A DNA stretch of 64,000 nucleotides, from positions 27,961,016 through 28,025,015 of the forward strand of contig NC_052475.1 of the NCBI RefSeq assembly GCF_009730915.1, written 5' to 3'. The notes below the pieces were generated by a model. The model was not told where the DNA came from and did not search any database. It saw nothing but the letters and a program-made list of their open reading frames with translations. Position numbers and translations under genes: made by a program. Numbering within the stretch: position 1 is the stretch's first letter; each line of letters opens with the position of its first letter. Positions 49,237-60,723 of this stretch are shown in pieces. The DNA comes from Dioscorea cayenensis subsp. rotundata (lineage: Eukaryota; Streptophyta; Magnoliopsida; Dioscoreales; Dioscoreaceae).

Positions 49237-52200
49237 GTTGAGGTTTCTTAACCAGGGTGGTTGATGGTGAGAATCAGAACACAATCCAGAGAGATGATGC
49301 CAAGCCTAGTAGAAAAGATCCATGTTAGTGAATGTTTGGTAAAGCCAGGGGGGAGGATCTTCCTGGTTCTATGTATTTGTTGGTTGCTTTAGCTTGTTGT
49401 GTGCCAGCAGACCAGGAATGGGGTCTGCATGCCAAAGCCCAAGGTTTTTGTGGGCTTTACCTTCCTTTCCTTCCTTTTCCTTTCATGGTGGGATCCATGA
49501 CCCTTTATTGTAGGGTTTGGTGGTAGGCCAGCCACTCCATGAATGTATGGTGTTAATCATGTCTTGCAAAGCTGTGGACAGACCATGCACATTCCATTGC
49601 CAGCTCCAGGAATACCGCAGTCCCAAAAGGAAAAGCAGGGTGAGTGGAGTTTCAGCTCCTCTTTATTTTATTTTTTTTGGTTGTTCTTTCCTTTATTTCT
49701 TCAATTTGTTTTTTTTTCTTTTCTTTTTCTTTTTCAAGGATGGAAAGGAAAGTAGTCATTGTAAGTTGTGTGGTGGTCTTTGCCATATTGTTTTTTGAAT
49801 ATAAATGAATATAGTTTGTGTCTGTTGAGTGTTTGATTGTTGATTGCTCCCAATATCTGTATCTTTAAGTGTAGTCTTTTTGGCTAGTTGTGCTTTGCTT
49901 TCATGCAGAAACTTGAAAGATGAGTATTAGTTTAGTCTCTTATTAACACTTTATTATTATCCAATAAGATCTGCTGCCATCTTTCAATGCTGACACCTAC
50001 AAAGGTCCACAGAAATTGGTTGCTTTGAACTCAAGTTTTATAACCAAAGTATTATGTAGTTGAAGTCAGCATACTCATCAAGAGTGCAGCTGGTTGTTCC
50101 ATCATTATAAATTCTTTGCTTGGTTTTTAACTGTAACATGGGGCCATTTTTGCAACATTTTAAAGGATGTTGTAGGTGCGCGCGTTTCTAAATTTAACAA
50201 TTGTGGTTGAGGACTTTTCAGGGAAGCCAACTCAATCGGTCTATTTATTTATTTATTTATTTTTTTTAAAAAAAAAAAAGTTCATATCACACAAATCATT
50301 TCATCAAAGATCGAAACAAATATTAATCCATTTATTATTAATTAAAAATTACCCAGCCTGTTAAATAAATAGAGTTCTGACACAACAACCATGATGAATA
50401 AACATCATGTCATAGATGTAGGTAGCAGATCATGCACATATTTCTCAACTGCATCCAAAGTAGTGGGGGATGATGACGTGGCAGACCCACTAGAAACCAA
50501 GATCCGCTGATGAAGCACTGCTTGGCATCCAATATTGTATCTTTGCCTTCTAGTTAGTTCCTCAGGGGATGTAAAACAAACTTAAGACAAAAGGAATCAG
50601 AAATGCCTCATGTAATCTTGTCACAACCATTCCTTATTCAAAATTAAAACAGTTTATACCCTAACTATTTATGAAGGATGTTGGAAACTATATTAACATT
50701 ATTTTCTCCCTCTAATATATATATATATATGTAACTCAAATCTCAATAATTGAATCTTGAGGCTGGATACTCCAAGGCCAGCCAACCTGGCAAAGCAGAA
50801 TGGGAATAATCCAGCAATTCAGAAGGCATGAATGAGACTTTAACTGTCCCAACTTTAGTGGCAAGGGCAATTAAACATTACTATTTAGGTTTCTTAATTT
50901 AGGGTTCTTAAAGGTCCCACAAAAGGCATGACTTATTTATGGTGGTAGGTACTAGACTAACAAAACTTATTAAGGGTATTCATTAGATTAATGAATGACA
51001 TGGATGAGCACAGATATGATTCTGCACACGATTCAAAGGTAGCTTTTCTTTTTGGAGCTTATTCTATTCTTCAAAAGGGAGCAAGAGCAAGGGAATGCTT
51101 TGATTGTGAGGGGTTAACTGGAGTATTGAGGTGATTATTTAGAGCTTAATTTAATTAATTAATTAGATTAAATTAGTCTTGGGACTTGTTATCGATCGCA
51201 TAAAAGCTGGTGGATTAATTCTTTTTTGCTTGTGCTATGATTATAATGAAGAAAGTAAATGAAAAAGTAAGGGCATCTAATTAAGAATAGGTGAATTGGG
51301 GAGTTGATGAATGCATTGATTATGAGTAGTATCACTTTAATTGTAATTAAATACTAAGAGTAGAACATGATTTCCTTTAGGGGTCTAGTTTATTTAAATT
51401 GAGAGACATGGAGGAAAGTCATACCTCCTTCATTAAAATATGAAGTAATAAATCATGAATCCTAGTAGGATCAATTCCATCTAAAATAGATTAGAATATA
51501 AGTATATAACACTGGGCTGATTCAAGATGCTACACACATGCACACAATCTGTCAAGCCATGAAATAATCCAAATTACATTTACGTGAGATCCTATCCCTT
51601 CCACACATTTTATTATTTTTATTTATTGTTTATTTTTTAATTTTTGGGAAAACTCTATTTCTCATTGTAATTTTTTTTTATAATAAGGACAAATCAACAC
51701 ACTGCATCCACTACACTGTAATCATGCATTTGGCGAAAATTAGAACAATCAACTCTCCACATGAAACTTAAAATGTCTTACAATCTACCTATTGTGGTAG
51801 AGACCCATGTTATATGATTACTTTTATTTTATTTTATTTTATATTTGCATCTCACTCTAAATATGGGGAAAACATTATAGTTATCCAATTTTTTTTGTTT
51901 GACAAAAATGATAAATCAAAAATTAATTTAGAGAATAAATTATGATTATATATATGTATGCGTATGCTTTAAACCATCAATCTCTTACGAAAAAGTTGAT
52001 GTTTTATATCTCTTCTTAATTTGATTCTTTCTAAAGATTAGTAGGATCAAATATTTATCTCATGGTATAATTTCTCATAATATAGTTTTTTTATTATTAT
52101 TTAGGGATAAAATTACTTTTAAAATTTTATGCAACAATCAAACATACTCCTCCAGCTATATGTACTACTAACGTTTGAGCAAACTTTGAAAACCACTCCA

Positions 52201-52514
52201 AGGGAAAAGAAAGCCCAACCCAATTGCACTCGATCCACATCACTGGGAAGCGGGAGGGGTCAATCAACACGTCCACAAAACGTTACCCAAAGCGTATCCC
52301 CCTCCCACCCAACCTTTTAAACTTCCCATGCAGATGCTTGCGCATGCACACAAAAGCAAGCAACCATCATCCAATCTGACCTTCCAGTTCTCCTAACTCC
52401 ACATATATATATATATATATATAAATCTATGAACACAGATCATACTTCCAACCAAGACCATAACAACAGCAGTTGACTTCTTCTATCTGAGACTGAGCTG
52501 CAAAAGTTCAATTG
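49237..52514. other. MyoB 3' UTR, intergenic DNA and DRP4 copy 1 promoter
   Basis: The first ~560 bases are probable 3' UTR. The rest is AT-rich. Homology to the region before dynamin copy 2 starts near 51724. A TA microsatellite (about 52404-52423) lies near the expected TATA position of copy 1. Confidence 0.4.
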
Positions 52515-52677
52515 ATGACTTCATCCAAAAGGGCCAAAAAACATAATAGAAGTCAGATTAGTAGAACCAGGATCCAAGTCCAAGTCCAACTCCAAAGGTG
52601 CAGCACTAGCATCATCATACGATGCCCAGATACGTCCACTGCTCGATGCTGTTGACAGGCTCCGGAACCTCAAAGTC
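52515..52677 (+). pseudogene. Frame-shifted original 5' end of dynamin copy 1
   Basis: ATGACTTCATCCAAAA at 52515 matches the start of copy 2 (60724). The distance to the conserved Met codon is 163 bases here and 156 in copy 2, a net gain of 7, so the frame opened by this ATG runs into a stop. The conserved segment LLDAVDRLRNLKV is still readable, but in the other frame and without a start. Confidence 0.7.
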
Positions 52678-54522
52678 ATGCAAGAGGGCATACAACTCCC
52701 AACCATCGTCGTTGTCGGCGATCAATCCAGCGGCAAATCAAGCGTTCTTGAGTCTCTGGCAGGGATCAATCTGCCCAGAGGCCAAGGCATTTGCACTCGT
52801 GTCCCTCTCATCATGCGCTTGAAACGTGACAAGTTTGCGGTCAACCCTCAAATGCACCTTGAGTACCAAAACAAGATCATCCACACAACCGAGTCCGGCA
52901 TCACAGCCGCCATTAGCAAGGCCACTAACGAGATTGCCGGAAGTGGTAAGGCTATCTCTAACACACCACTGACTTTGGTTGTCAAGAAGACAGATGTTCC
53001 TGATCTCACAATGGTGGACTTGCCTGGGATAACTCGAGTTCCAGTGAAAGGCCAGCCGGAGAATATATATGAACAGATCTCTGGCATTATCAAGGAGTAT
53101 ATTTCACCTAAGGAGAGCATCATACTGAATGTTCTTTCAGCTGCTGCTGATTTTACCATTTGTGAGTCGATTCAGATGTCTCGACAGGTTGACCGGAATG
53201 GTGAAAGAACACTGGCTGTGGTCACCAAAGTTGATATGGCTCCTGTGGGTCTGCATGAGAAGGTTATGGCTGATGATGTGAAGATTGGGCTTGGATATGT
53301 GTGTGTTAGGAACCGTGTTGGTGATGAGACTTATGATGAAGCTCGAGTGGAGGAGACCAAGTTGTTTGAAACTCATCCTTTGTTGTCAAAGATTGATAAG
53401 TCTATTGTTGGGATTCCGGTGCTTGCCCAGAAGTTGATGCAGATTCAGGCTGCCAGTATATCCAAGTGCTTGCCTGACATTGTGAAGAAGATCAATGATA
53501 AGCTCAGTTTCAATGTGCATGAGCTCGATAACATGCCAAGCAATTTGTCTAATGTGGCTGATGCTATGCGGGCTTTCATGAAGGTTTTGAGCTGTATGAA
53601 GGAAACACTGAAGAAGATACTTATACAAAGGGAGTATGATGAATATCCTGATGAATTTAACATGCATGGAGTTGCAAGGATTGTGGAAATGCTGACCCAG
53701 TACTCTAAGGAACTCCCAGTGAATCAAGTTATGATCAGTGAAGGTGAGTTCTTGATGGAGGAGATTAAAATTCTTGAAGAAGCAAAGGCGATCGGTCTTC
53801 CTAACTTCTTTCCTGAATCCACATTCAAGACACTGCTGAAAAGAAAAATTGATGAAATTTCCCACTTTCCTACAGAATTTGTAAAGAAGGTATGGAATTA
53901 TATTGAAGACGTGGTAATTAAGGTTCTTGTAAGGCATTCTGATAATTATCCACAGCTTCAGTCGTCCATGACTAGGGCTGCTCAAAACCTGATTGAGAAA
54001 ATGAAGAAACAGTCATGCCAAGTGGTGCAAGGGTTGATTGATATGGAAAGAGTTGGTGCTTATACTTCCAATCCAGACTACATGGTGATCTGGTGTTCAT
54101 TGATGGAAAAACAAGATCATTTCTTGGATTTGCTTCATGATCATTCAAAGTCCTCCATACTTGATCTTGGGAGGGTCGGTAAGGTTAAAGTAGATCATCT
54201 CCGGCAGCAACAGAAAGAGATGGCCGAGAAAGCTTTCAATCTGAGAATGAGGATGATTGCATACTGGAAGAGTGTCATACTAAGATTGGTTGATGGACCG
54301 GCATTGCACATTATCTACAATATTCAGAAACTGGTGGAAACTGAGTTGGATAACGAAATAGTTGATGAGATTGCTGGGCATAGTGGGCTGGAGAGGATGC
54401 TGGAGGAATCACCGTCAGTTGCTGGGAAGCGTGATAGGCTTCATAAAAGCATTGAATTGCTAAAGGAATCTAAGCAGGTTGTTGCCAGGATTATGGATCG
54501 CATTCCACTTCTTGATGATTAG
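52678..54522 (+). CDS. DRP4C: Dynamin-related protein 4 (DRP4C-like), N-terminally shifted copy
   Basis: One uninterrupted frame of 614 residues. GTPase motifs: G1 GDQSSGKSS (14-22), G2 Thr in ICTRVP, G3 DLPG, G4 TKVD. The dynamin middle (stalk) domain follows, then a GTPase effector domain from about 535 to the end LLDD. There is no PH or proline-rich domain, as in Mx-like DRP4 proteins. Dynamins assemble as rings and remodel membranes by GTP hydrolysis. Copy 2 starts at ATGACTTCATCC, 52 codons further upstream; here the same ATG (52515) is followed by indels that shift the frame, and no in-frame ATG exists before 52678. The missing piece includes LLDAVDRLRNLKV, the first helix of the bundle signalling element, so this product may be impaired. 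Coding sequence downstream is otherwise intact. Confidence 0.85.
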   Translation: MQEGIQLPTIVVVGDQSSGKSSVLESLAGINLPRGQGICTRVPLIMRLKRDKFAVNPQMHLEYQNKIIHTTESGITAAISKATNEIAGSGKAISNTPLTLVVKKTDVPDLTMVDLPGITRVPVKGQPENIYEQISGIIKEYISPKESIILNVLSAAADFTICESIQMSRQVDRNGERTLAVVTKVDMAPVGLHEKVMADDVKIGLGYVCVRNRVGDETYDEARVEETKLFETHPLLSKIDKSIVGIPVLAQKLMQIQAASISKCLPDIVKKINDKLSFNVHELDNMPSNLSNVADAMRAFMKVLSCMKETLKKILIQREYDEYPDEFNMHGVARIVEMLTQYSKELPVNQVMISEGEFLMEEIKILEEAKAIGLPNFFPESTFKTLLKRKIDEISHFPTEFVKKVWNYIEDVVIKVLVRHSDNYPQLQSSMTRAAQNLIEKMKKQSCQVVQGLIDMERVGAYTSNPDYMVIWCSLMEKQDHFLDLLHDHSKSSILDLGRVGKVKVDHLRQQQKEMAEKAFNLRMRMIAYWKSVILRLVDGPALHIIYNIQKLVETELDNEIVDEIAGHSGLERMLEESPSVAGKRDRLHKSIELLKESKQVVARIMDRIPLLDD

Positions 54523-54910
54523 CTGTATTAATGTTTTTCATTTCCTGACCGTCATTTTAGTTGTTTACTTTTTCGAAATCTATCTTGTCTGCCTGCTCTG
54601 TTTCTTAAGTTATGAAAACTATGTTTGAGCATGCTACTTGTCAGCAATTATGGAAATCATCTACTATTTGAAACAAAATTTGTTTTACATCAAGCTTGAA
54701 TTAATTATCTTTTCTACAAAGTTGAGCAGATTCTCAGTCATTGAAATTCCTTAATTTGGATCAGAACTCATAAAACAGAAGCAACTTAGAAGCTGTCTAA
54801 AATGGAGAGAGATATATGTAGAAATTCTCATTCATGAGGCCTCAAGTATGTATGTCTCTGTTAACCCTTTCATTTGATCCTCATACTGCATAGACCTGTA
54901 AAACATGAAT

Positions 54911-56273
54911 CTATGTTTAGTTTACTTTATTATGTTAAATTTACTTGCTTATTATTGAATTCTGCAAGATAGTGATGAATTTATTCACAGAAAAAAGCTT
55001 TCCTTCCTGCAGAACAGAGTACTCCACCTTCAAGAAAGAAGTGGGCTGAAGCAGCTTCAAACTTGGTTTTTGATAAAACAGAGAAAGAGTGTGACAAAGA
55101 CTGAAAAGAGAGAAAGAAAGAGAATGAGATTTAGTGAAGAACTAATTTCATTCAATTGTAAAAGAACTTCATCACAATTTGAAGCAATAAAGAACTTATA
55201 CAATTCTGGAAAACTATCTCAACTAACAAAGCTGACGTGTAACCAACTACCATGCTGACATGGCGTACCACCAACCAATCCAATTAACAGACTCACTTAA
55301 CTATCAATCAATTAACAGACAATGCTGACATGGACAAAGCTAGAAGCTTTAACTGGTGCTTAGCATGTATATTACTCCTCTTCTTCACTGAAACAATGAA
55401 AGAAAAAAATAAGGGAAAATAAAAAACAGCAACCACTAGATGTGGTACAACAGCAAGAGAGAATTAACAAAACAAAATACACGCACAAAGACACAGTCGT
55501 CCTACACAACACCCTCCAAGACCACTAACCCGAACTTAGATCAAAAACCTTCTCTGGGGTAGGAGTCTCCCGAGAGATTTCAGTGCGGGAGCCTAAAAAG
55601 TCCAGGCTTCTGCGAAAGATCCCCATGGACCCCTCCAGCTTCTCCTTGGAGCCATCTTTCATAACATTAATTTTTTCACTTTGGTTTCTTATATAACTTA
55701 TTATGCATTTTCATGTTTTCTTGAATTATCATATTTACCTTCTTATGTAGTTCCATGTTTCTTTGTTGAATAAGTTTCGGCTTAAAATTAAAAGTTAATA
55801 AAAGTCAGTTAGTTCTTAATTAAGTATTGATCACATTATATATTATTATTTATAGGAGACAAACCTAAACCATATATGGTGGTATTCATTTGTTTTCAAT
55901 TTTTCTAATATATCATGTAATTTACACATGTTCAAAGATGTGTTGATTATCATTTTTCAAAAGAAATATATGTAGATTAGCGAACCTATAATTGAAAACA
56001 TTTTTATTTATCTCTCAATTAATAATTCAATTGTTTGATTGATAATATACATATATTTTATCCTTTTTTTTAAAAAAATACATTTTATATCAATTTTTTA
56101 TATTTTGGGTGAAAAAATACTTGGAATTATGAATTATAATTATAATTTATATTTTGTAGAGTAGATTAGATATTTAAGTCGAAATAAGCTTAAAAGTGAA
56201 ATTTTAGTATGAAAAAATATAAATTTTAAAAACTTTTAGAAATCTTTTGGATAAAAAGAAAAAAAGGTCTAAG
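54911..56273. other. Intergenic DNA between dynamin copies
   Basis: About 54990-55650 has balanced composition with repeated phrases (CTGACATGG, CAATTAACAGAC) and looks like an old retroelement piece, but I cannot set its ends. The remainder is AT-rich. Confidence 0.3.
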
Positions 56274-56867
56274 CATAGTTATCAGACCCGGCCCGGGCAT
56301 TGACCCGGTCAAGACTCTGGGTCACGGGTCAATTGGTTCAACCGTCGGGTCATTTGGGTCAATGCTGGGTTGATAAAAATATTTTAAAATATTATTTTTA
56401 AAATTATAAATTAGTTTTTAATTATATAATAATATATCATAATAATATCCATGAATTATTAGTTATCAAATAAATAATTTGATGGAAAAAATACAAAATA
56501 ATTGCTAATCTTTGATTTGGAAGTAGTAGAAAAGAGGAAAAAAGCTCAAACTTCACATAATATCAATACATAACAATACTAATTCACAATAAAAGTTTAA
56601 ATTTATCATCAAACTATCAAACCAAACTCAATCCAATATATAACCAAAGTTCAAAATTGAAATTACAAATCAAACTGGGTCAATTGGTCTGACCGCCGGG
56701 TCAACTGGTTCGACCGCCGGGTCAATCAGTCTGACCGCTGGGTCAACCGGTCTAACCACCGGGTCAAAGCGGGTCAATGCGGGTCAGAACGGGTTGATTG
56801 CATAACCGGTCTAATTAAAGACCCGGACCGGTTGAAGCACCGGGTCGGTCCGGGTTTGATAACTATG
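56274..56867. mobile_element. hAT- or MULE-type MITE with GC-rich internal minisatellite
   Basis: Terminal inverted repeats CATAGTTATCAGACCCGG and its right-hand partner CCGGGTTTGATAACTATG. An exact 8-bp duplication GGTCTAAG flanks it (56266-56273 and 56868-56875). Eight bases fit hAT; if the outer C is counted as target it is nine, fitting MULE. Inside, a ~20-bp unit like GGTCTGACCGCCGGGTCAA repeats about four to six times (56685-56775). No ORF. Confidence 0.85.
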
Positions 56868-57144
56868 GGTCTAAGCTTCCAACATGGGCATGCTTTTATG
56901 CGGTAAAAATGTTAATAAAGTACGGATGCTAAATTAAAATTATTAAATGGTGTTGGCTTAATATTTGATTGTATTAGTCTTATTTTATTATATTGAGAAG
57001 TCAAGGAGTTATTGAAAAAATAATTTTAATGAGACTAGCCAGGATTTAGTTTTTATTTTAATTTTTATCTTTTTTATGAGGAGGATATGGGAATTTTATA
57101 TTATCCATTAATTTATTTGATAGAGGCGAATGGGATCATTTATA

Positions 57145-57147
<3 letters not shown>

Positions 57148-57180
<33 letters not shown>
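57148..57180. repeat. (TC)n microsatellite
   Basis: About sixteen TC units without interruption. Confidence 0.95.
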
Positions 57181-57181
<1 letters not shown>

Positions 57182-57325
57182 TGGACTTTTGTTTGAAAGT
57201 TATGTGGAACTATTTTTTTTTTCTAATTCAAAGATAATTAAAATTTGGTTGTTTATAATAAAAAAAAAATATAACCCTTCCTCCCTATGCATGTAGCATT
57301 CCATTAATAAGCCCTCTCAGTCCCT

Positions 57326-57590
57326 CACTATTATTTACGACACATAAATTTGTGATATATAAAAATATTGTAAATTTGTGACAAAAATTGTAACAATGTG
57401 CGACAAAAAACTAAAAATATTATAAAATGAACCAAATTGCGTCGCAAAAAAATAACCATAAAAAAACGTCGCAAACCATATTGCAATATTTTGGGACCTA
57501 GTATGTAATTGGTTTACGACAAAGATTTCGACAAATTATTTGCAATGATCTATTGGTGTTGCAAAATGTGTCATAAAATTTAACAATAAA
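57326..57590. mobile_element. Possible CACTA-type transposon end
   Basis: CACTATTATTTACGACAC at 57326 is followed by clustered subterminal motifs in both orientations (GCGACAAAA, GTCGCAAA, TTACGACAAA). This is the pattern of CACTA element termini. No opposite TAGTG end was found, so it is a fragment or a misread. Confidence 0.4.
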
Positions 57591-58447
57591 AAACTTATAT
57601 TTCTCCTGATCAATAATAATAATAATAATAATAATAATACTCTTTCAAAATAAATGGTTTTTAAAAATTAATAAAATTTAGAAAGTAATAAAATTGTTTT
57701 TAAAAAAGGTTAAAGATTTAATAATTATAAAAAATAATAATGGATCAAAATGCAAAAAAACCCACTCTTTCCTATACTTTGAAATACTTTGTTAGCAATT
57801 CAATCAACATAAAACAACACTTCTGTGCTTGTGCTGATTAGACCATGATTTTATCACCCTACAATCATTTAAGTAATAAAAACAAAAATGAGACTTAATT
57901 AAGGAAGTGGATTTAAATTAGCCTATGTGGCCCATGGTCCTTGGATATTAAATCAAGATCCCGGCCAACATTTTTTTTTAAGAAAAATTATATTTTTTTA
58001 AATAATTTAAAATTTGATTTGTTTTTGCATCAGGTTTATATTTAATTGAAATTTATTTAACTTTAATTAGATATAATGATTTTTATGCTATTTATTCTTT
58101 ACTTTTCCATTAATTCTTTTTTTTTTTTCATCCCCTCTAAAGATAATGAATAATTTATACGTATTGAATTCAACTTAAATTATGGCGTTAAATAAAGCAT
58201 GCTCTATATTGATTGATGTCCTATGTGTAATTAATTAATAGAGTCATTTAAAAGTTATATGATCAATGGCGGTGTGTATATGGAAATTAGATGTTGGAAT
58301 TTAATATTTACTAAAATTATTAAAATTAATTTCAACAATAAAAATTATAGTAGTATTTATCTAGAGATACAAAACATGATATAGTTGAAATCGTTGAATC
58401 TATTTGAAATACAAGTTTGATCTAGTGGATTGAAAATTTTTATCTCA

Positions 58448-59894
58448 GGGTGCTTTTGATTTGTGGAATGAGAATGAAAGAAAGGGGATTAGGGTGAATG
58501 ATATTAAAAAGAAGGGAAATGGGAGGAATGAGAATAGTAATAAACCTGTGTTTGGTTGGAAGGAATGCGATTGAGGAATCGAAAAAAAGTATGAAAGAGA
58601 AATGTGATAAATTTACTTTGATATCTTTTACTATAAGGCTATGTTTGATTGTCAACATGGAAAATGGTTGGAAAAGAATATTTTTTCATGGAAAAATTTT
58701 ACATGAAAAATGAAAAAATAGTCGTTTTATTGGCATTATTTTTTTAACTAGAAAATAAAAAAAATTCTATGAAAAATTCAAATTTTGTTGTTTGATTGCT
58801 CTTATTTTTCATGGAAGAAAAAACCTCATTTATTGTTTGATTGCATCAATTTTCCCTAGAAAAAGTCACATTTTCCATGGAAATTTTTTTAGAAGTTATT
58901 AAAAATTATAAACAGCGCTACGTGGAATTGAATCTTACCATCAACACGTCACGGGATATGTTCACTGATCTAGATAAACTTATTTAAAATATTATCAAGT
59001 TATATAATTTATCTTTTTTTTTAATTTTAAAAAAAAATGAAAAACCTTTTTTTTAAATTTTAAAAGAAAAGTTATTTTAAAATTATAAAGAGCGTTATGC
59101 GGAATTGAATTTTACCATCAAAATGCCGCGGGATATGTTCAATGATCTGGATAAATTTATTTAAAATATTATCAAGTTATATAATTTATTTTTTTAAAAA
59201 AAAAATTAAAAGAAAAGGAAAAACTTTTCTTTTAAATTTTCAAAAGAAAAGTTATTTTAAATATTTAAATTCACGTTATTTTTTCACATAGCCCCTTACT
59301 TTTTCTCTGGAAAACTTTTCCCAGGGTGGAGATAGGAAAAAATTTCCACTGAGGGAAAATAGGGTCACGTGATAGAGTTTGTGGAAAATTTTTCCATGAA
59401 AAATTTTGGCAAACAAACAGCCTATTTAATTGGAATATGACCCATAGAAAATTTTTCCAGGGAAAAAAAGGGCAATCAAACACAGCATAAATGAAAGATA
59501 TTGTAGAAATTAATGGATTTTGGTTAATTATTGTATTTAAATATTTAAATAAAATAATTAAAATGACAATTTTTATAATTAAATATTTTTAATTAAATAA
59601 ATCCCTTTAATTATTATCCATTTTAATTACTATATTTAAATATTTAAATATAATAATTTACATAACTATTAACATATTTCAATAATTTACTTTAATTATT
59701 TAAAATAAGGGCAAAATTATTATTTTCAACCCAAAGAATGAGACACCCCCAATTTTGAAGGCAATAAGATTCATCTATGATTATTACTTGATGAAATTCC
59801 TGTTTATTCTTTTACTTAATACCAAACAAAAACTAACAGTACTGAAAAGTAAAATGATTATTGCAGTAATTATTCCTTTGATCCAAACATACCC
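58448..59894. mobile_element. Outer Harbinger-like MITE interrupted by another element
   Basis: The left end GGGTGCTTTTGATTTGTGGA and the reverse complement of the right end GGGTATGTTTGGATCAAAGG are inverted repeats. TCA flanks both sides (58445-58447 and 59895-59897). Without the nested element (58637-59487) and one duplication copy it is about 590 bp. Its right end is some 25 bases from where homology with dynamin copy 1 starts. Confidence 0.6.
58637..59487. mobile_element. Nested Harbinger-like element
   Basis: Inverted ends GGCTATGTTTGATTGTCAAC and, reverse-complemented from the right, TGCTGTGTTTGATTGCCC. TAA flanks both sides (58634-58636 and 59488-59490). Both arms repeat TTTTCCATGGAAAA-like motifs. 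An internal direct repeat of about 140 bp (58906-59000 and about 59090-59190, sharing GGGATATGTTCA and ATTATCAAGTTATATAATTTAT) is visible. It sits inside another element. Confidence 0.7.
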
Positions 59895-60723
59895 TCAATT
59901 TAATATTTGTCACTTGAATTATGCATTTGGAAAAAATCATAACCCTCAATTTTTTACATGAGACTTGAATGTCTTACAATCCGTCTATTGCGATAGAGAC
60001 TCATGTAATCTCTATTTACTTTACTTTTATTTTATTTTATTTGCATCAATTTTTGTTCTAAATAAGGAGCAATCTCTTAAGAAAAAAAGTATATGTTTTA
60101 TTTATTTATTTATTTATTTTGATAAATTAGCAACAAACACATTTTTATTATTTTGTATTGTGCTTGAGAGATTTGAATTCAAAATCTCTTAAACACAAGC
60201 AAGATAGAACACACTAGACTATACCATGGTTCCTTTTTATATCTCTTCTTTGTTTCTTTCTAAAGATAATTAGGATGCTCAAATATTTATCTCATGGTAT
60301 AATTTATCATAAATTAGTTTTTTATTATGTTGAGATAAAATTATATTTAAAATTTTATGCAACAATCAAACATTAAAAAGTCCTTCTCTTGCTATATATG
60401 TACTACTAATGTTTGAGGAAACTTTGAAAACCACTCCACGGCATATTTGGGAAAAGAAAGCCCAACCCAATTACACTGAGAAGCGGGAGGGTTCAGTCAA
60501 CAAGTCCACAAAACGTTACCCAAGAGTATTTTCCTTCCAACCTTTTAAACTTCCCATGCAGATGCTTGCATGCACACAAAAGCAAGCAACCATCATCCAG
60601 TCAGTCTGACCCTCCAGTTTTCATCTCTACATGATATAAATTATAAACTCATGAACACGACGACCATAATAGCAGCAGATAACTTTTACAGTTGCTTCTC
60701 TCTGAGCTTCAAAAGTTCAATCA

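Larger units (their letters stand above)
51724..54910 (+). repeat. Segmental tandem duplication, copy 1
   Basis: From ATGCATTTGG at 51724, through promoter, gene and 3' flank to AAACATGAAT at 54910, this stretch aligns with 59921-64000. Offset is about 8.2 kb, plus the 822-bp insertion in copy 2. Upstream flanks, leader and 3' flank match as well as the coding part, so the duplication copied DNA and not a transcript. Confidence 0.85.

Noticed and set aside
50468..50485. TGACGTGGCAG as a further ER-stress site
   Set aside because: No CCAAT at nine-base spacing and no gene start close by.
53386..53985. 199-residue minus-strand open frame inside dynamin copy 1
   Set aside because: It is a shadow of the conserved dynamin coding sequence; the equivalent shadow in copy 2 is interrupted. 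No family match.
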